The position numbers and the translations under genes were made by a program. Below the pieces are notes generated by a model, which saw only the letters and a program-made list of their open reading frames with translations, was not told the DNA's origin and searched no databases. A stretch of DNA of 64,000 nucleotides from Amyelois transitella (Eukaryota > Arthropoda > Insecta > Lepidoptera > Pyralidae): positions 2,137,001 through 2,201,000 of the forward strand of contig NC_083508.1 of the NCBI RefSeq assembly GCF_032362555.1, given 5' to 3'. Positions 1 through 17,100 of this stretch are shown in pieces; position 1 is the stretch's first letter, and the number at the start of each line of letters is the position of its first letter.

Positions 1-122
1 CTAGCCCCATCGCCTAAAACAAAAAAAGTTTTTAAGCATATCCCTTAGTCGCCTTTTACGACATCCGTGGTTAAGAAATGGAGTAGTCCTACTTTTTTCG
101 AATGGTGCCGGGAACCACACCG
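1..122 (-). repeat. Family A element ((ATGT)n-tailed SINE-like), cut by the window edge
   Basis: Reverse-complement copy of the ~260 bp family found about twenty times in this window. The recognisable parts are the TTAGTCGCCTTTTACGACAT core and the terminal GGTGCCGGGAACCACAC. It is cut at the left by the window edge and at the right by the palindrome at 120-170. Confidence 0.8.
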
Positions 123-170
123 TATAATTAGTAGTATATATATATATAATATATACTACTAATTATACGG
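120..170. repeat. Perfect 22-bp-arm palindrome at the end of a family A copy
   Basis: The arms 120-141 and 149-170 are exact reverse complements around a 7-bp AT spacer. The palindrome sits where a family A copy should read ...CCACACGGCAC: the CCACAC part lies before it and CGGCAC runs on from its end, so it looks inserted in, or expanded from, the element's terminus. Confidence 0.85.
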
Positions 171-208
171 CACTATGATACGTACCTACATAGGTAATAT
201 ATACTTAC

Positions 209-4852
<4,644 letters not shown>

Positions 4853-5340
4853 TTCGAATTTATTTTAATTTATCATATTTAAAACATTCGTAAGTACATA
4901 TATTTTATTCAATAAACTATTTTTATTTGGCACAGTGGTGTAGCCTCCGATGCCTCAAATGAAACTGAATCCTGAATAGTGATGAAGTTACATTATCTAC
5001 TGTTACATAAATAATTCAGGATAATATTATAACGGATAAATATTTTAATGCCATCCTCTGATAAGGGCTTGAATTATCTGTAAAAACAGGATTCGCTTTA
5101 AACACGTGTAAAGCATTGTGCAATGTGCATTTTTATTTAAAAAATCATCTAAAAATTCTATTTTTTCATTCCATTTTCGAAAACGGCGGGAGATGAAATA
5201 TCCACACGATTTGTGTTTATTGTAGATACAGTACATAAATAAGTTGTAAAATAAAAAGAAAACACAGCTGTTTACTTTCTTTTTGATAAATAAATACTAA
5301 CTTAGTAAAATAATATTTTACTAATAGATTAAGATAAAAA

Positions 5341-7494
5341 ATGCCACCAAAGAAAAACAAATTAAAACAAAGGAATAAACAGGTAAATTGATTTAATAAT
5401 TTAATTGGAAATCCATTATTTTTCAATTGAAAATTTGTCGCGCACAAGCCTTCTTAAAAATATCAGCCTTTTATAAATCTGTAATGTCTATTTCAGCTCA
5501 AAATTATACAATCTAAACTTATGGAAATAAGCCTGAAGATTGATAATTACATTTACAAAAGCAAGCCTATATCTCTGAAAGATGCCCAGACCTATTATGA
5601 AGAAGTGTGTTCATATAAGCATCAGTGTGAAGGCAACGCTCGTATGTTACAGGTATGAACTTTCTAACAGCTATTTATTGTATAAAGTTGCCTCTATGAG
5701 AAGTTCTGATTTGGCGACGCTGCGTAGGTACCTCCTGGTGAACCAAAGTCCTGATAATAAGCCTGTGTTTTTGAATCCGTGGTTTTGACGCATTTCGTGC
5801 ACCAAGATCCAATTGCCCGATCCTCGGAATCCCTGTGATATGACCTGTTTCCTGTAGATTAAAGTTCCTTAAATAGTAAGTTAAGACTAACAAACAATTA
5901 AATGGGCTCGAAGACATTTGAAAAAACGCCATTGAAAGGAAACTGGTGATGGGTTTTAAGTAGATATTTTTCAGTATTACAAACGTCGGAAAATGCTACT
6001 ATTTTTCTCGAAACGCGATCGATGAACTTTGAACTTTAAGCTGTCTCATACCCGACTTATGCGACAAGATACATAGTTGCAAGGAAATATCCAAATCGAA
6101 TATTTTACCTTTATAGAAAATATAGAAAATAACAAAGAAAATCGTTTCATCTTATGCGTCGGGTAATCAGAGCTTTATGGTCTAGCCCTAAGCTATTATC
6201 AAACTAGTCTAGTTAGTTTATTTACGCGGTCAAGGCAAACCGGATGGAGGATCGGAGGATGCATTCTGAAGTGCAAAGGATTTGCGTCACTAATGCATTT
6301 TCATGGAATAAGTAGGCGTTTCCTGAAGTTATCCTGATCGAAAAAAGCAGGTCATCATAATCAAGTGAGCATCTGCCTCGAAAAAAAGTTTCTCGTTTAG
6401 TTTTGCAGCCCTAAACAATTTGGTATGTTTATTTACACTGTTTTTTCATTACCCAGGTTATAGACAAACTGAAGCATCAACTGAGGGCCCTTATTGAAGA
6501 ACATTGTGATGATTCTTATAATGTACAAGAAATTATTGAGAATAGTATAACTACTTGTCCAATGTCTCCCACCTATTCTTTGCATGATGCAGATCGCACT
6601 GATGTCCATAATTACGAAGTGACAGCGGTAATAGTTGATGATGACATGAATTACAAGCAGAAGGAAGATAATATTGATAAAGGTGAACAAATTGAATCCA
6701 TCGATTTATATGGCGAAAAGGATTTGGATGAAACTATCATAATAGATAAAGAAAAACAAGACGAGAGCAGTATAATAAAGAAGTTAGAGAAGTCTCTATC
6801 CCAGCTTACAGTAAAGATAAATAATCCAGAGCTGCTTCAAACTAAACATCACGAAACTAAAACTGCAAATAAAGAAATCATTTCGCATTGTGAAAGATCT
6901 AATCACAGTAAAGATACTTCTCAAAATAGTGCTGATACAGTATCGCATTGTGATACCAAAATTAGTAACAATACATTCGAAACTAGTAATAAAAATTTGA
7001 TGCACAGTAATAACAAAGTATGTAGCCAAGTTATCAACAACGCGATTATCCTAAGTGTTTTAGAGGAAAAGTCATCACACAATGTACCCAAAAAGAAAAG
7101 ACGCACAAAAAAGAATAAACAAGACGAGCCGAACACGAACTTAATAAAATCCGTGCTGAAAAACAGATACAATAAATCCCGTAAAACGCAACAAAAAAAT
7201 ATGAAAACAGATACAACTTGTAACAATAATACAATTAAAAATACTTATCCTGAACAAATACACTCAAATAATAATGTTTTAAAGAAAGTTTCTAAAGTAA
7301 TGTCAAATACTACAGGTTCCATGGACAATATCTATAACAAAAATGTTGAAAATGACTTGTCATGGATTGAAAATATTCGATATATTAGGGAAGTTGCGCC
7401 TGATGAGGTAGATGTGCAATTGACATATTTAGACGATAATTTTTGGGATACATATGAATTACCTACCAATTGGAATGACCAGGATTTTTTGTAA
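5341..7494 (+). CDS. Unrecognised lysine- and asparagine-rich protein with N-terminal helical region
   Basis: Three exons, 5341-5382, 5497-5652 and 6457-7494, all joined in phase 0 across GT/AG introns, give 411 residues. The start MPPKKNKLKQ is the first ATG after a long AT-rich leader. Residues 1-100 are charged and probably helical (coiled-coil-like, with LKHQLRALIEEH near the exon 2/3 border). The middle is low-complexity, rich in Asn, Lys, Ser and Thr. A basic stretch KKKRRTKKNK suggests a nuclear localisation signal. The C-terminus is acidic and aromatic (YLDDNFWDTYELP). I recognise no domain. Small kinetochore or chromosome-associated proteins of insects can look like this, but that is a guess. 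It is divergent from the EGF/CCP gene. A poly(A) signal AATAAA lies at 7507-7512. Confidence 0.72.
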
Positions 7495-7506
7495 TGAAAA
7501 AGAAGA

Positions 7507-7512
7507 AATAAA
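7507..7512 (+). terminator. Poly(A) signal AATAAA
   Basis: AATAAA lies 12 bases after the stop codon of the 5341-7494 gene. It is close to the stop, so the true cleavage site may use this or a later signal in the AT-rich stretch. Confidence 0.45.
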
Positions 7513-9394
7513 ATATCAATGAAACAAGTAATACGATTCCAAATATTTTATAATTTTAAAAGATGAAATATAGGTAACTATTTTATACGTAAAATATAGA
7601 AATAACAAGAGTCAAACATAGATGATATTATAAGCAATATGATTGCACAATGTATATTTTAATGCCATCTCAATACTATCTTAATATACATAATTGAACC
7701 CAATTATTTTCAATTAATATATCACATAAGTCTACTCTCATAATTTTGCATAAAAATAGGCCGTTCTCAAGCATTTACACCTAAAAAGAGTATTAAGAGA
7801 AAACAAGTGAGTTTTGCAATACCTATGCAAATGGCAACTGGATTTTTTGATCATATTTGAATTTCAAATCAAATAGTTTTTAACTTAAATTTTAATTGTG
7901 ATTTACGCTATAAATTAACCAAATTTATGCTAACGTGTCTTAAATATGTTACATACATACATACATAAAATCACGCCTCTTTCCCGGAGGGGTAGGCAGA
8001 GACTACCTCTTTCCACTTGCCACGATCTCTGCATACTTCTTTCGCTTAAATATGTTTTCGGCCTAATTTACAATACACCATTAAATGGCACATATTTCGT
8101 TTATTTGTAAAAGCTACTTTAACAATATGCATGTCAACAATATTATTATCAACTGTTAATACCTAGAACCCCCGACGGATGTTAGAAAGAGATAATCCAG
8201 TCTGGAAAAACATAATTTTATTTTTTACTAGTAATTCCGATGAAAGAATTATTATCAATTTGCAATTTGGAGCAAATTAATGATAAACACGGATTTATTT
8301 CGTCTTATTTTAGTTAGATTTACATGCTTTACACGAAACAAACGTCTTAATCAAATGCAACAGTCAGTTATTGTAGTTATATTGTTACAGACAAATTACA
8401 GTTATTATAATAAAATAATTAAAAAATGACTAATTAACAAAAATATGGAACATGATAATTCCTTAATGGGAAAAACACTATCTAATAATAAAAACTCACT
8501 GTACAAATTTGTTTCTAAACCAAGCGCGTTTATAACCTTAAAAACAAATTCAAATGGTGTTTAAATGTATTGCATACGCGCATGTTAATAATAAAGTAAT
8601 ATTATATATCATTTAGACCGTTCCAATTTAGTAAATATAATTTATAATTTATTAAATAATAAATTGGCTCATACCTATGTTAATAATATAAATAGATAGT
8701 TACAGTAACACATTATGCTTTGTTTTTAATACATTTATATATTCTCAAATATTTAATTAAAATTTACATAGGTATTTATGGTAACTTTAACAATAGCTAA
8801 CTTGCTTCTTTATATCTAAAATCTCAATGTTCCTACGTATTGCCAAATAGGGTAGCAATACTAATTACATTAAATGTATGAAATATCACAACTTATTACA
8901 AAAGATAAAACATTTCATAAAATAAATCGCACAAATGAAGAATCTACTATTTATTTATCTCAAAAAATTACATTTGAACATAAACAAAATAAAAAATTAT
9001 AAATATCTTTTGGCTACGGCTTCATTCAAAAATACTCCATAAATATAGTATAAACAAACTATTTTATTTCATAATAGCGTTCCTTTTCGTAAACATAAAT
9101 ACAGTTACTTATAACACGGTTATAATGTTCGGATTTAAAATAACAATAGACAAAACTTAAGCTAAATTCGCCGTCAAATACAAATATTTGTCCGCGCTGG
9201 AAATTAAACCGTTGATTAATGATTAAAAAGCATATTAGCGTGATATCCTCTGCGCCATCGAGATCGGGTTTATAAATAAGCATTGCACCTCATTTGTGTC
9301 AAACACTATGTCTGTCAAAGACAGTTGACCATAAACAATCTTTCTATCTCTAGCCAGCGTCACAGCTGTCTAAATTTTAATTACTTTACAAACT
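7513..9394. other. AT-rich convergent intergenic stretch
   Basis: Very AT-rich DNA between the 3' ends of the plus-strand unknown gene and the minus-strand TPRG1-like gene; it probably holds both 3' UTRs. Apart from an RTE-like LINE end at 7951-8048 I see no gene or structured element. Confidence 0.6.
7951..8048 (-). mobile_element. RTE-like LINE 3' end, fragment
   Basis: Reverse-orientation fragment beginning with (ACAT)n and AAAATCACGCCTCTTTCCCG, matching the 3' end of the longer copy at 12139-12411. Confidence 0.75.
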
Positions 9395-12300
9395 TTAAAA
9401 ACTAAACTTCCCTCTAACTTTGAAGAAACCCAAACTGGTTTTGTTATGGAGTAGTGACGTCACGCCAACGTAACTCTGGATGACGATAGGGGAATGGTGG
9501 ATGCAGCAAGCGGATGAGGGCATCGCCTCGATCGCCCTTTGCAGCTTTTGAGCAAATATCTCCATGTCGTAAGTTGATTTCTCTTCTGGGCCGCCATCTT
9601 GAATTTAAAAATAAAGTTCTTTTAACATGTTTCATCGACAATTAAGGTTGGCTGGTAGGAAAGTTCGTAGTTTGCTCCAATTAATATTTTGGATAATGGA
9701 AACTTAGTTATATACTAAGGTATGTATTTGTCCCTAAATAAAAATAAATTAATAAAAAGAAAACTAAAGAAGATAACTTACTAGTAAATAATCATTCATC
9801 AGCATTTTCATTCTTCACTAATTCCTAATTAAACTAATTTTTTAACAAGTAAAAATAAAATCATTGATATTGGAATAAAGGACTTATGATTACAATACGA
9901 CGTGCGAAATACGGGCCCAAAGATGAAATAAACATAACTAAGCCAAAAGCTACATAGTCTGACGAATACATACCTTTGTGCCAGTAAATAGGATGTGATG
10001 CGAAGGTCAAGAATGGCACGTCCTGGCTGAAGGGGTTCCACACGGTCTTCAAGGGCAGCGGCTCTCCTTTGTTCCACATCAGTCGGACTCCTCGTAAATT
10101 GCGCTCCCTAGAAATTAAGCAAGTTAAAGATTTTTTGATGTTTGAAACAAACACCTCAATATCTAGCTCAGTCTGACCTCACCAGGGAGATTATACACGG
10201 GAACTTTAATGACTAGAGTTCGAAGAAATTCTGATCCTATGTTAAATTATTCCGTTTATCAAATTCATATCATCACTTGAGCCTAATGACCACATGAAAA
10301 ATAAATATATTAATTGAAACATGAGATCGAAAAGCGCCGAAAATTTTAACTTTTTTTTTTACTCTATTTCATTATCAAATCTTTTTAGTATCATTTAAAA
10401 AACAAAATGCACATGCTATATTAAATACAAGTGATTCAAACAAACAATATCATAGCATAGTGAAAAGCGTATAAAATAATGCTTAACAATATCCACTAAT
10501 AAAAAGCATCTAGCAAACACATAAATGGTTGTTTATTTTTGGTATTTATAAAAAATTACAAAAAATATTGCCTGGTCTCATTCTACCAATCCATTTCCGT
10601 ATAATAATTATATCATTTACATGAGTGGCACAATGTAATGAGCTGAATGACGCAAGTCATGAAGTTTTGTGTTTATCCGTGCCTGATAAAAACTAAATAT
10701 AGTATAAAATAAGGTAATATAGTAAGCAGATATAAATATGGCTGAAAAGGGGGGAAAAAGTAAAAGCTTGTACAGTAGAGCGTCGATTACCCGAACTAAT
10801 TGGAAGACGTGCGTACCTATTCGGAAAACCGGAATTTTCGCTTACTCGAACTAATGTACATATATTGATTCAGCCATACAAATTTACGTAGGACAGGTAA
10901 ATGAAAACCATATTATTTACATTTATGAATATTTTTAGTGACAAATAGGAAATAAACAAAAAAAAAAGTGCAGACAATCTTGTAGTAAAACTACTGAAGG
11001 TGGGGGGGCATTGACCCACGCGTTACTACGTCCGGATAAGTGGACGTTCGGTTGAGCGACGTTCGGATAAGTGGACGTTCGGTTGAGCGACGTTCAGAAA
11101 GTGGTCGTTCGGTTGAGCGACGTTCAGAAAGTGGTCGTTCGGTTGAGCGACGTTCAGAAAGTGGTCGTTCGGTCGAGCGACGTTCGGATAATCGACGCTC
11201 CAATGTAATATGAGAAAAAGCATTACACTACTGTGTGGTGTGGTGCGAACATTTAACAATATCATTTACCACCTCACTGGCACACAAATCATAACTTATG
11301 GATGGATGGAGTACAACACAGAAGTTACAGTCACCACAACACACGTAGGCGATATCTCACCGTTATATGTACAGTACAGACAATCAAAAATTATTAATTA
11401 AAAAATTTAATTAAAAAATTCTATTTGTCTGACGTGCGGGCATTTCAGGACTACGTGTAGGTGAAGTTGCAAGACTCATTAAAAGACCAAAAGAAGACGA
11501 GGCGATCATAAAAACGGATACAATAAAGACCGCACTCGCCTCCCTATTTCGTCTTTTGAATGGTTTCAGTCTGAGATTTGCAAAGAGAAATGTTACACAT
11601 AAAAATAACTTAACAAAACTCACAACAGATAAGAAAATCATGCGTCTACAGCAACGGAAGGTACCTAGGCTCAAAATACTTGGGATCGAACAGTTTAGAC
11701 TCCTCGCTGGCGGGCGGCCTCTGGCACAGGCGGTCTATGACGTGGTCCTTGACCACAGTGGTCACACCCGTCGCGATGCCATTTAGCCGGCTGCATGAAC
11801 GGAAATAAACCAACATTATTTACATCTTTACTTATGTCTTTTTGGAATTGGTATCAGTATTTTATGCGATCAAGATCTGATCCTCAGACCACATCATCGT
11901 CTAAAGTCTTAATGATTCTGAGCTAAGAAAAAAAAAGATTTTATACTCATTATTAACAATAAAAAAGTTGTTAATCACATAATGATGAGATGAACATTAA
12001 AACATTAACCAGACACCCACAATATAAAATTTTATGCAGAATAAAATACATAGGATTGACACAATTATTTCCAGAAAACAAATTTGATTTCAAACAATCA
12101 CAAAATATGTACCATACAACAATGTGTTATGGATACAGACATACATACATACATACATACATAAACTCACGCCTCTTTCCCGGAGGGGTAGGCAGAGACT
12201 ACCTCTTTCCACTTGCCACGATCCCTGCATACTTCCTTTGCTTCATCCACATTCATAACTCTCTTCATGCAAGCTCGGCGGTTTCGGGCACTTTTGACCT

Positions 12301-13639
12301 GACCCTTCACCAGGACGTCCTTAATTTGATCAAGATATGTTCGTCTAGGTCTTCCCACCCCGACCTTTCCCTCCACACTCTCCTTGTATATCTGCTTAGT
12401 CAACCATTGCAGACATTTGCATAAGAATTATGAAAAAATAAAAGTAACTCACGGTACTAAAGACGAAGGAGGATACACCAGCTCGCCAATGACCAGGGTG
12501 TCCAGGTCATCAAGGTATGTCTTCTTGAAGTCCAGCTGTTTCATTGCAATAAAGTCATACTTTATAGTCATAACCAGCCGTGATGTAAGCAGAACAATCC
12601 TTTCCTTTTCATTGTCCCAAAGAGTTATTCTGTAAAAGATATAAGTCATATATCATATATGACATTTTCTCTGCTAGAATTGCAATTTTCAAATAACAAA
12701 TGTGCTTTAATAATGTGATGAATGTGAATGATACAAATGATTTAGTTGTTTTTTTTAGAATTTGTGATCGCAAATGTTTTATAAAAAATATTGCTTTTTA
12801 CAAAATTCAAAAAATGGTGTAAATTTCAGGTGGTTGTTTCATAATTTGAAATACATGTTTTAACTGTACATCTATCTTATAATGACTTTTGATTCAGCTA
12901 AAACTTTTGTTTACTTATTAATTCATGCTTTCAAACTTACTCGGTCAACAGCCATGAGCCCAGGTACTCTCCATCTTCCGGGAACAGCAGGGCTGTGATG
13001 CAGTCCTGTATGGCGTGCTCCACCACACCAGACCGGAATGTGAAGAAGTCCTGAATGTTCTCCTTGCTGAAGGGAATATCATATCTGGGATATACTGTGT
13101 GTGTGTTGTCTGAAGGAACTGATGATGCGACAGCACCTTCTGGCCTCGGTTCATCATTCCTTGCATCTATGGAAAAATTATAAAACAGAGGTCATTGAAA
13201 ATAAACACTTCTTCCTAAATAATGACATTCCATGATTAGTTATTATAAATTACTACTTCTATATGTTATTCATATTCTTTGTTTTTGGATTAATTATGGC
13301 AATGGCATAGTCGATCTATACTTGTGAAGCATTGCAGCTGTAAAAGTAGAATGATAAAAATGCTCTAATAAACAAAACCCGTGATAATATATTTAACTTC
13401 CATTTTATTTAGGTATGAAGTAATTTTATTTATTGTTTACCTGCGAAAGACGATGACGAAGTCGTTAACGAACTAGCTCCTGACAACACCGAAGACGGCG
13501 CAATGGGTTTGCTTTTATTTGTATTGGAAGATTCTGTCGCAGTGTTTTCATTATTCGCATGTTCTACTGCAGTTTGTTCAGTTGAGAGCTGCAGAGTTCC
13601 ACCGCGGAACTCCAGATCTTCATCCAGAAGGTCACTCAT
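9395..13639 (-). CDS. TPRG1-like (tumor protein p63-regulated gene 1-like) hSac2-domain protein
   Basis: Six exons with consistent phases: 13639-13441, 13166-12941, 12629-12453, 11790-11665, 10107-9974 and 9597-9395, giving 354 residues. The N-terminus (about 1-80) is low-complexity, rich in Ser, Thr and Asn. From about residue 90 comes the hSac2-type domain shared by TPRG1, TPRG1L (Mover) and the non-catalytic part of inositol phosphatase INPP5F/Sac2. Diagnostic blocks are ITLWDNEKERIVLLTS, the RLNGIATGV loop, LRGVRLMWNKGEP and the WNPFSQDVPFLTFASHP motif near the end. Vertebrate TPRG1L is a presynaptic vesicle-associated protein; fly relatives are little studied, so a role in vesicle or phosphoinositide biology is inference. 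The introns carry a 30-bp tandem repeat and an RTE-like LINE end. The last exon (residues GGPEEKST to KVRGKFSF) was assigned from phase and a clean frame. The family call is fairly secure; the gene name is not. Confidence 0.75.
11025..11195. repeat. 30-bp tandem repeat, about six units
   Basis: The unit GTTCGGTTGAGCGACGTTC plus an AGAAAGTGGTC or GGATAAGTGGAC spacer repeats about six times inside an intron of the TPRG1-like gene. It is open in several frames but flanked by no usable splice pattern, so it is a satellite-like expansion and not an exon. Confidence 0.85.
12139..12411 (-). mobile_element. RTE-like LINE, 3' end with C-terminal coding remnant
   Basis: Reverse-orientation fragment. 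Read on the minus strand it encodes an open 3' end with VGRPRRTYLDQI and, near the stop, KWKEVVSAYPSGKEA, followed by a short 3' UTR and (ATGT)n. GRPRxxxxDQ followed by a WK block is typical of the C-terminus of RTE-clade reverse transcriptase polyproteins. It is 5'-truncated, as usual for LINEs, and lies in the third intron of the TPRG1-like gene. Confidence 0.8.
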
Positions 13640-13901
13640 ATTGTTATTAGCAAAGGTAGTTCAAATATTCGTTATTTTTTTCTATTTTTCTTATCAATTT
13701 GCGTTGATTAGCGTAAAATAATCGACCGAGCCGAACAGTGCTTTAAAAACGTCAACTACATATCGTTATATGTCAACGTCAAGTCGACTACATTTTTCTT
13801 TGGCAAAGACTTTCCGAAGAGCTTTTGTACAAAATGAATTCTCAGAAAAAAAAGTTGTCATACTCTCTCGGAAACCACAGTGTTTTCTTCACTTTATAAT
13901 G

Positions 13902-13957
13902 TATAGTCTATTCACATATTTAACGAAAGGCGACCTTACCTAAGCGAATAGACTATA
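13902..13957. repeat. Short inverted repeat (12-bp arms)
   Basis: The arms TATAGTCTATTC (13902-13913) and GAATAGACTATA (13946-13957) are exact reverse complements around a 32-bp centre, between the TPRG1-like and DNAJC1 genes. Possibly a tiny MITE remnant or a hairpin. Confidence 0.6.
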
Positions 13958-14129
13958 CGAGATTGACGTAAACAATGTGGGAGATACGCTTTATCTCTAC
14001 AGAACATAAAAAACCGTCAATTTTAGTAACAACTTTATTTTTAAAAACACCTGTCTCGCATGATCACTGGTACAATTCAAATTATAAATAAATTACACCT
14101 CCTCTCTCAAAATGTCCTTCTCAAAATCT

Positions 14130-17100
14130 TTACGAGGAAGCCTCCATTCCATTCTGTAGTTCTTCAACATCATTTGATTCTTCTTTTTGTTGGTCTTCCT
14201 CTTCTTTCTGTTTTTGTTTTCGAACAAGATCTGATAGATACCTACACCGCTGCATACATTCTTCCTGAAAATTAAAAAAAAAATCGTTTATGATATGTAT
14301 AATGTTGTAAGTAAGTACATAGGGCTATGCAGAAAAGTATCCTACCTGCATGTCTAGCCACAATCACTATTCTATATTGCCCGCCGTACAATGGTTATAT
14401 TTACATAGGTACCATGTTTTATTTTTCTGATTTGACAACAAAATAATTTTAAACTCAAATACAACCCTAGATACCGACTACAGAAATCGGAATCATTTAA
14501 GACAATAGACATGTCATATTGCACTTGAATTGAAAAAAATGGAATAATGTGTCAAAAAAGATGAAAACTTTATGGCGACACATAGTTTGCGAAGACACAA
14601 TTACCAGTACTGTCCTTTTTTATAGTCTTTTACTATTTCGAATTCTATGAAAGTGACAGTAATTTATGACAAAAACCGTTACACAATCAGTGGCGTCGGT
14701 CACACTTTCGCTTTTACGTCAACTCAAGTGGAACACAAATTCGGCAATTCGATTTTATTTATCAATCATCAATACCATTATTTTTATAGCCTTGACAACT
14801 CCCAAAGTAAAAAGGAGTCTGAGTTGAGACTCAACAATACTATGTTATAAAATATTCAAGTAGGAACTAAGGTCAATAAAAAACATATTGAGTAAGCTAT
14901 AGATACGATTAAACATACTTTGGTCTTGCCGGGCACGGAACCCGCGATCTTCTGCCAGCGGTCGCCCGCGCCGCCCTTGGGATGCCGCGCCAGCGCCGCC
15001 TCCAGCGCCTTCTGCTGTTGCTGAGACCAATTGCCGCCTGATACTTCTTCTGTCTTGCGCGTTTTTACCTACGGGAAACAGTGATTTGATTCATTTCAAG
15101 TCAATACCAGCCATATATTGGAGCATATATACGACCTTCGACACAACATTGTCAGAGCCGCGGTTCTCCAGGCATAACACCTAACCTGGCGGAAGATCTT
15201 CCCCTTGATGGCGGTCGAGGCGAACCATTGCTCCCGCTACACATGTATACAAGTTAATAACAATAAAGAACCTTTGCCTAAATATATATTAAGTACGTAC
15301 CTTTTTAACAGGCTCAACAGCCGGAGACTCATTGGCTTCTTGTCCTGGGAGTTTGTAACAATTGTCCTTCAGTTTAGCGGCCATATGCGTCACCTCCGGC
15401 ACAGGGCGGCCCATGGCCTCCGCTATCCGTTCCCATCGAGAACTGGCGCCCCCCGGGTACTTCTTCACGAGGCGCACCAACTCCGCTAGGTCGTCATCGG
15501 TCCATAGTCCGCCTGATATCACTGGTGGGGACTGAAAGTAGAAAATAAAATTATTTTTCTTACTAGCACCAGAGTGCTAACTGAAATAATAAGAGAATTA
15601 ATTTAGGGACTGGGAATATAGAAACTGAAAGAAGAAAATAAAATTATTTTTCTTACTAAGAGAATTAATTTAGGGACTGGGAATATAGGGACTGAAAGTA
15701 GAAAATAAAATTATTTTTCTTAATATTTCAGTTAGCACTAGAAACCAAGACAAATGAAACATCACAACACTTCTTCCTTTTGGCGAGGTCCACGATTCAA
15801 AAGGTTGTGTTAATAAGATGACACGACGTCACTCCCATGTGACCTAAACTAACAGGGGAACTAGTTGTTCTGTAAATAGTATTCTTTTTTGTTCTAGTGC
15901 CGTGTGGTTCCCGGCACCATTACAAAAAAGAATAGGACTACTCCATCTCTTTCCCACGGATGTCGTAAAAGGCGACTAAGGGATGGGCTTATAAACTTGG
16001 AATTCCTCTTTTTGGCGATGGGCTAGCAACCTGTCACTATTTGAATCTCAATCCTATCTTAAAGCCAAATAGCTGAACGTAGCCTATCAGTCTTTACAAG
16101 ACTGTAGGCTCTGTCTACCCCGCAAGGGATAAAGACGTGATCATATGTATGTATGTATGAAATATGTATGAAACTGGTTATCTATAGTAATTACCGCGGC
16201 GACAGGCTGGGCGGCGGGTGCGAGCGGCTCGTCGGCGGGGTCGAGCACGCAGCCGTCCCGCTCGGGGGGCGCCCAGCGTCTCCGCCGCACCGTCTTCGGG
16301 AGCGCTGCTACGGCCGCTTCGCGTTCGGCCCTCTCGCGCTCTTCCTCTTCCCTGAATTATGTTTTTTTTTTATTTTTAAACGATCATAGATAGAAATAAT
16401 AAAAGGCCCTTCATAATTTAATGACATAGGAAATTAAAGTCACAGATACAAGTAATGAAAGACCCTTCATAATTTAATGACATAAGGAATTACAGTCACA
16501 GATACAAATAATGAAAGGTCCTTCATAATTTAATGACATAAGGAATTACAGTCACAGATACAAATAATGAAAGGCCCTTCATAATTTCATTACATTATGA
16601 ATTACAGTCACTCGTCGTAACTACTATTGGGAGGAAATGTCAATCAGTTATTCAGCAACTGAAATATTACCTACCTCTTTTTCTGCCTCCTAGCTTCCTC
16701 TTCTTTCTCTTTCATCCTTCGCTTGAACTCGGCCACACCCCGAGGTATGGCGGTCAATGACCACCACAGCAACCTTGGTATTTGGAACGGCAAGGTGTCC
16801 TTCACGCTTGGCTTGGGAAGCTGCTCCAGTATTTCAGCTAAGCCGGTGTCAAAACCAGATCGTTTTGATGATTTTTTCCCCCTGCTGCTTATAATTTGTT
16901 CCTGTTTTTGAAAATTGGATAGTCGTAGTTTTATTGAACCCATGGTAAAGTGTTGTGAATAAAAAATTTACAACTGTTTTAATTTAGGGTACCTATATTA
17001 AATTCAACCTGGTACATAATCCAGACTTAAAAAAAATAGTTACCCCTTTGTCAAACTTTTCAAGTTTAGGATACTGACAGCTGTAAACCTCTTTTCAGCA

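Noticed and set aside
6796-7234. Hydrophobic minus-strand frames opposite the unknown 411-residue gene
   Set aside because: They are antisense of a Lys/Asn-rich coding region, which automatically reads as Phe/Leu-rich; the plus-strand model has matching introns.
9059-9283. Small minus-strand frame downstream of the TPRG1-like gene
   Set aside because: It lies in the presumed 3' UTR, has no domain and is not needed for the gene model, which ends at 9395.
11025-11265. Coding region in the 30-bp repeat
   Set aside because: The frame is open only because the unit length is a multiple of three and lacks stops; it lies in an intron without fitting splice sites.
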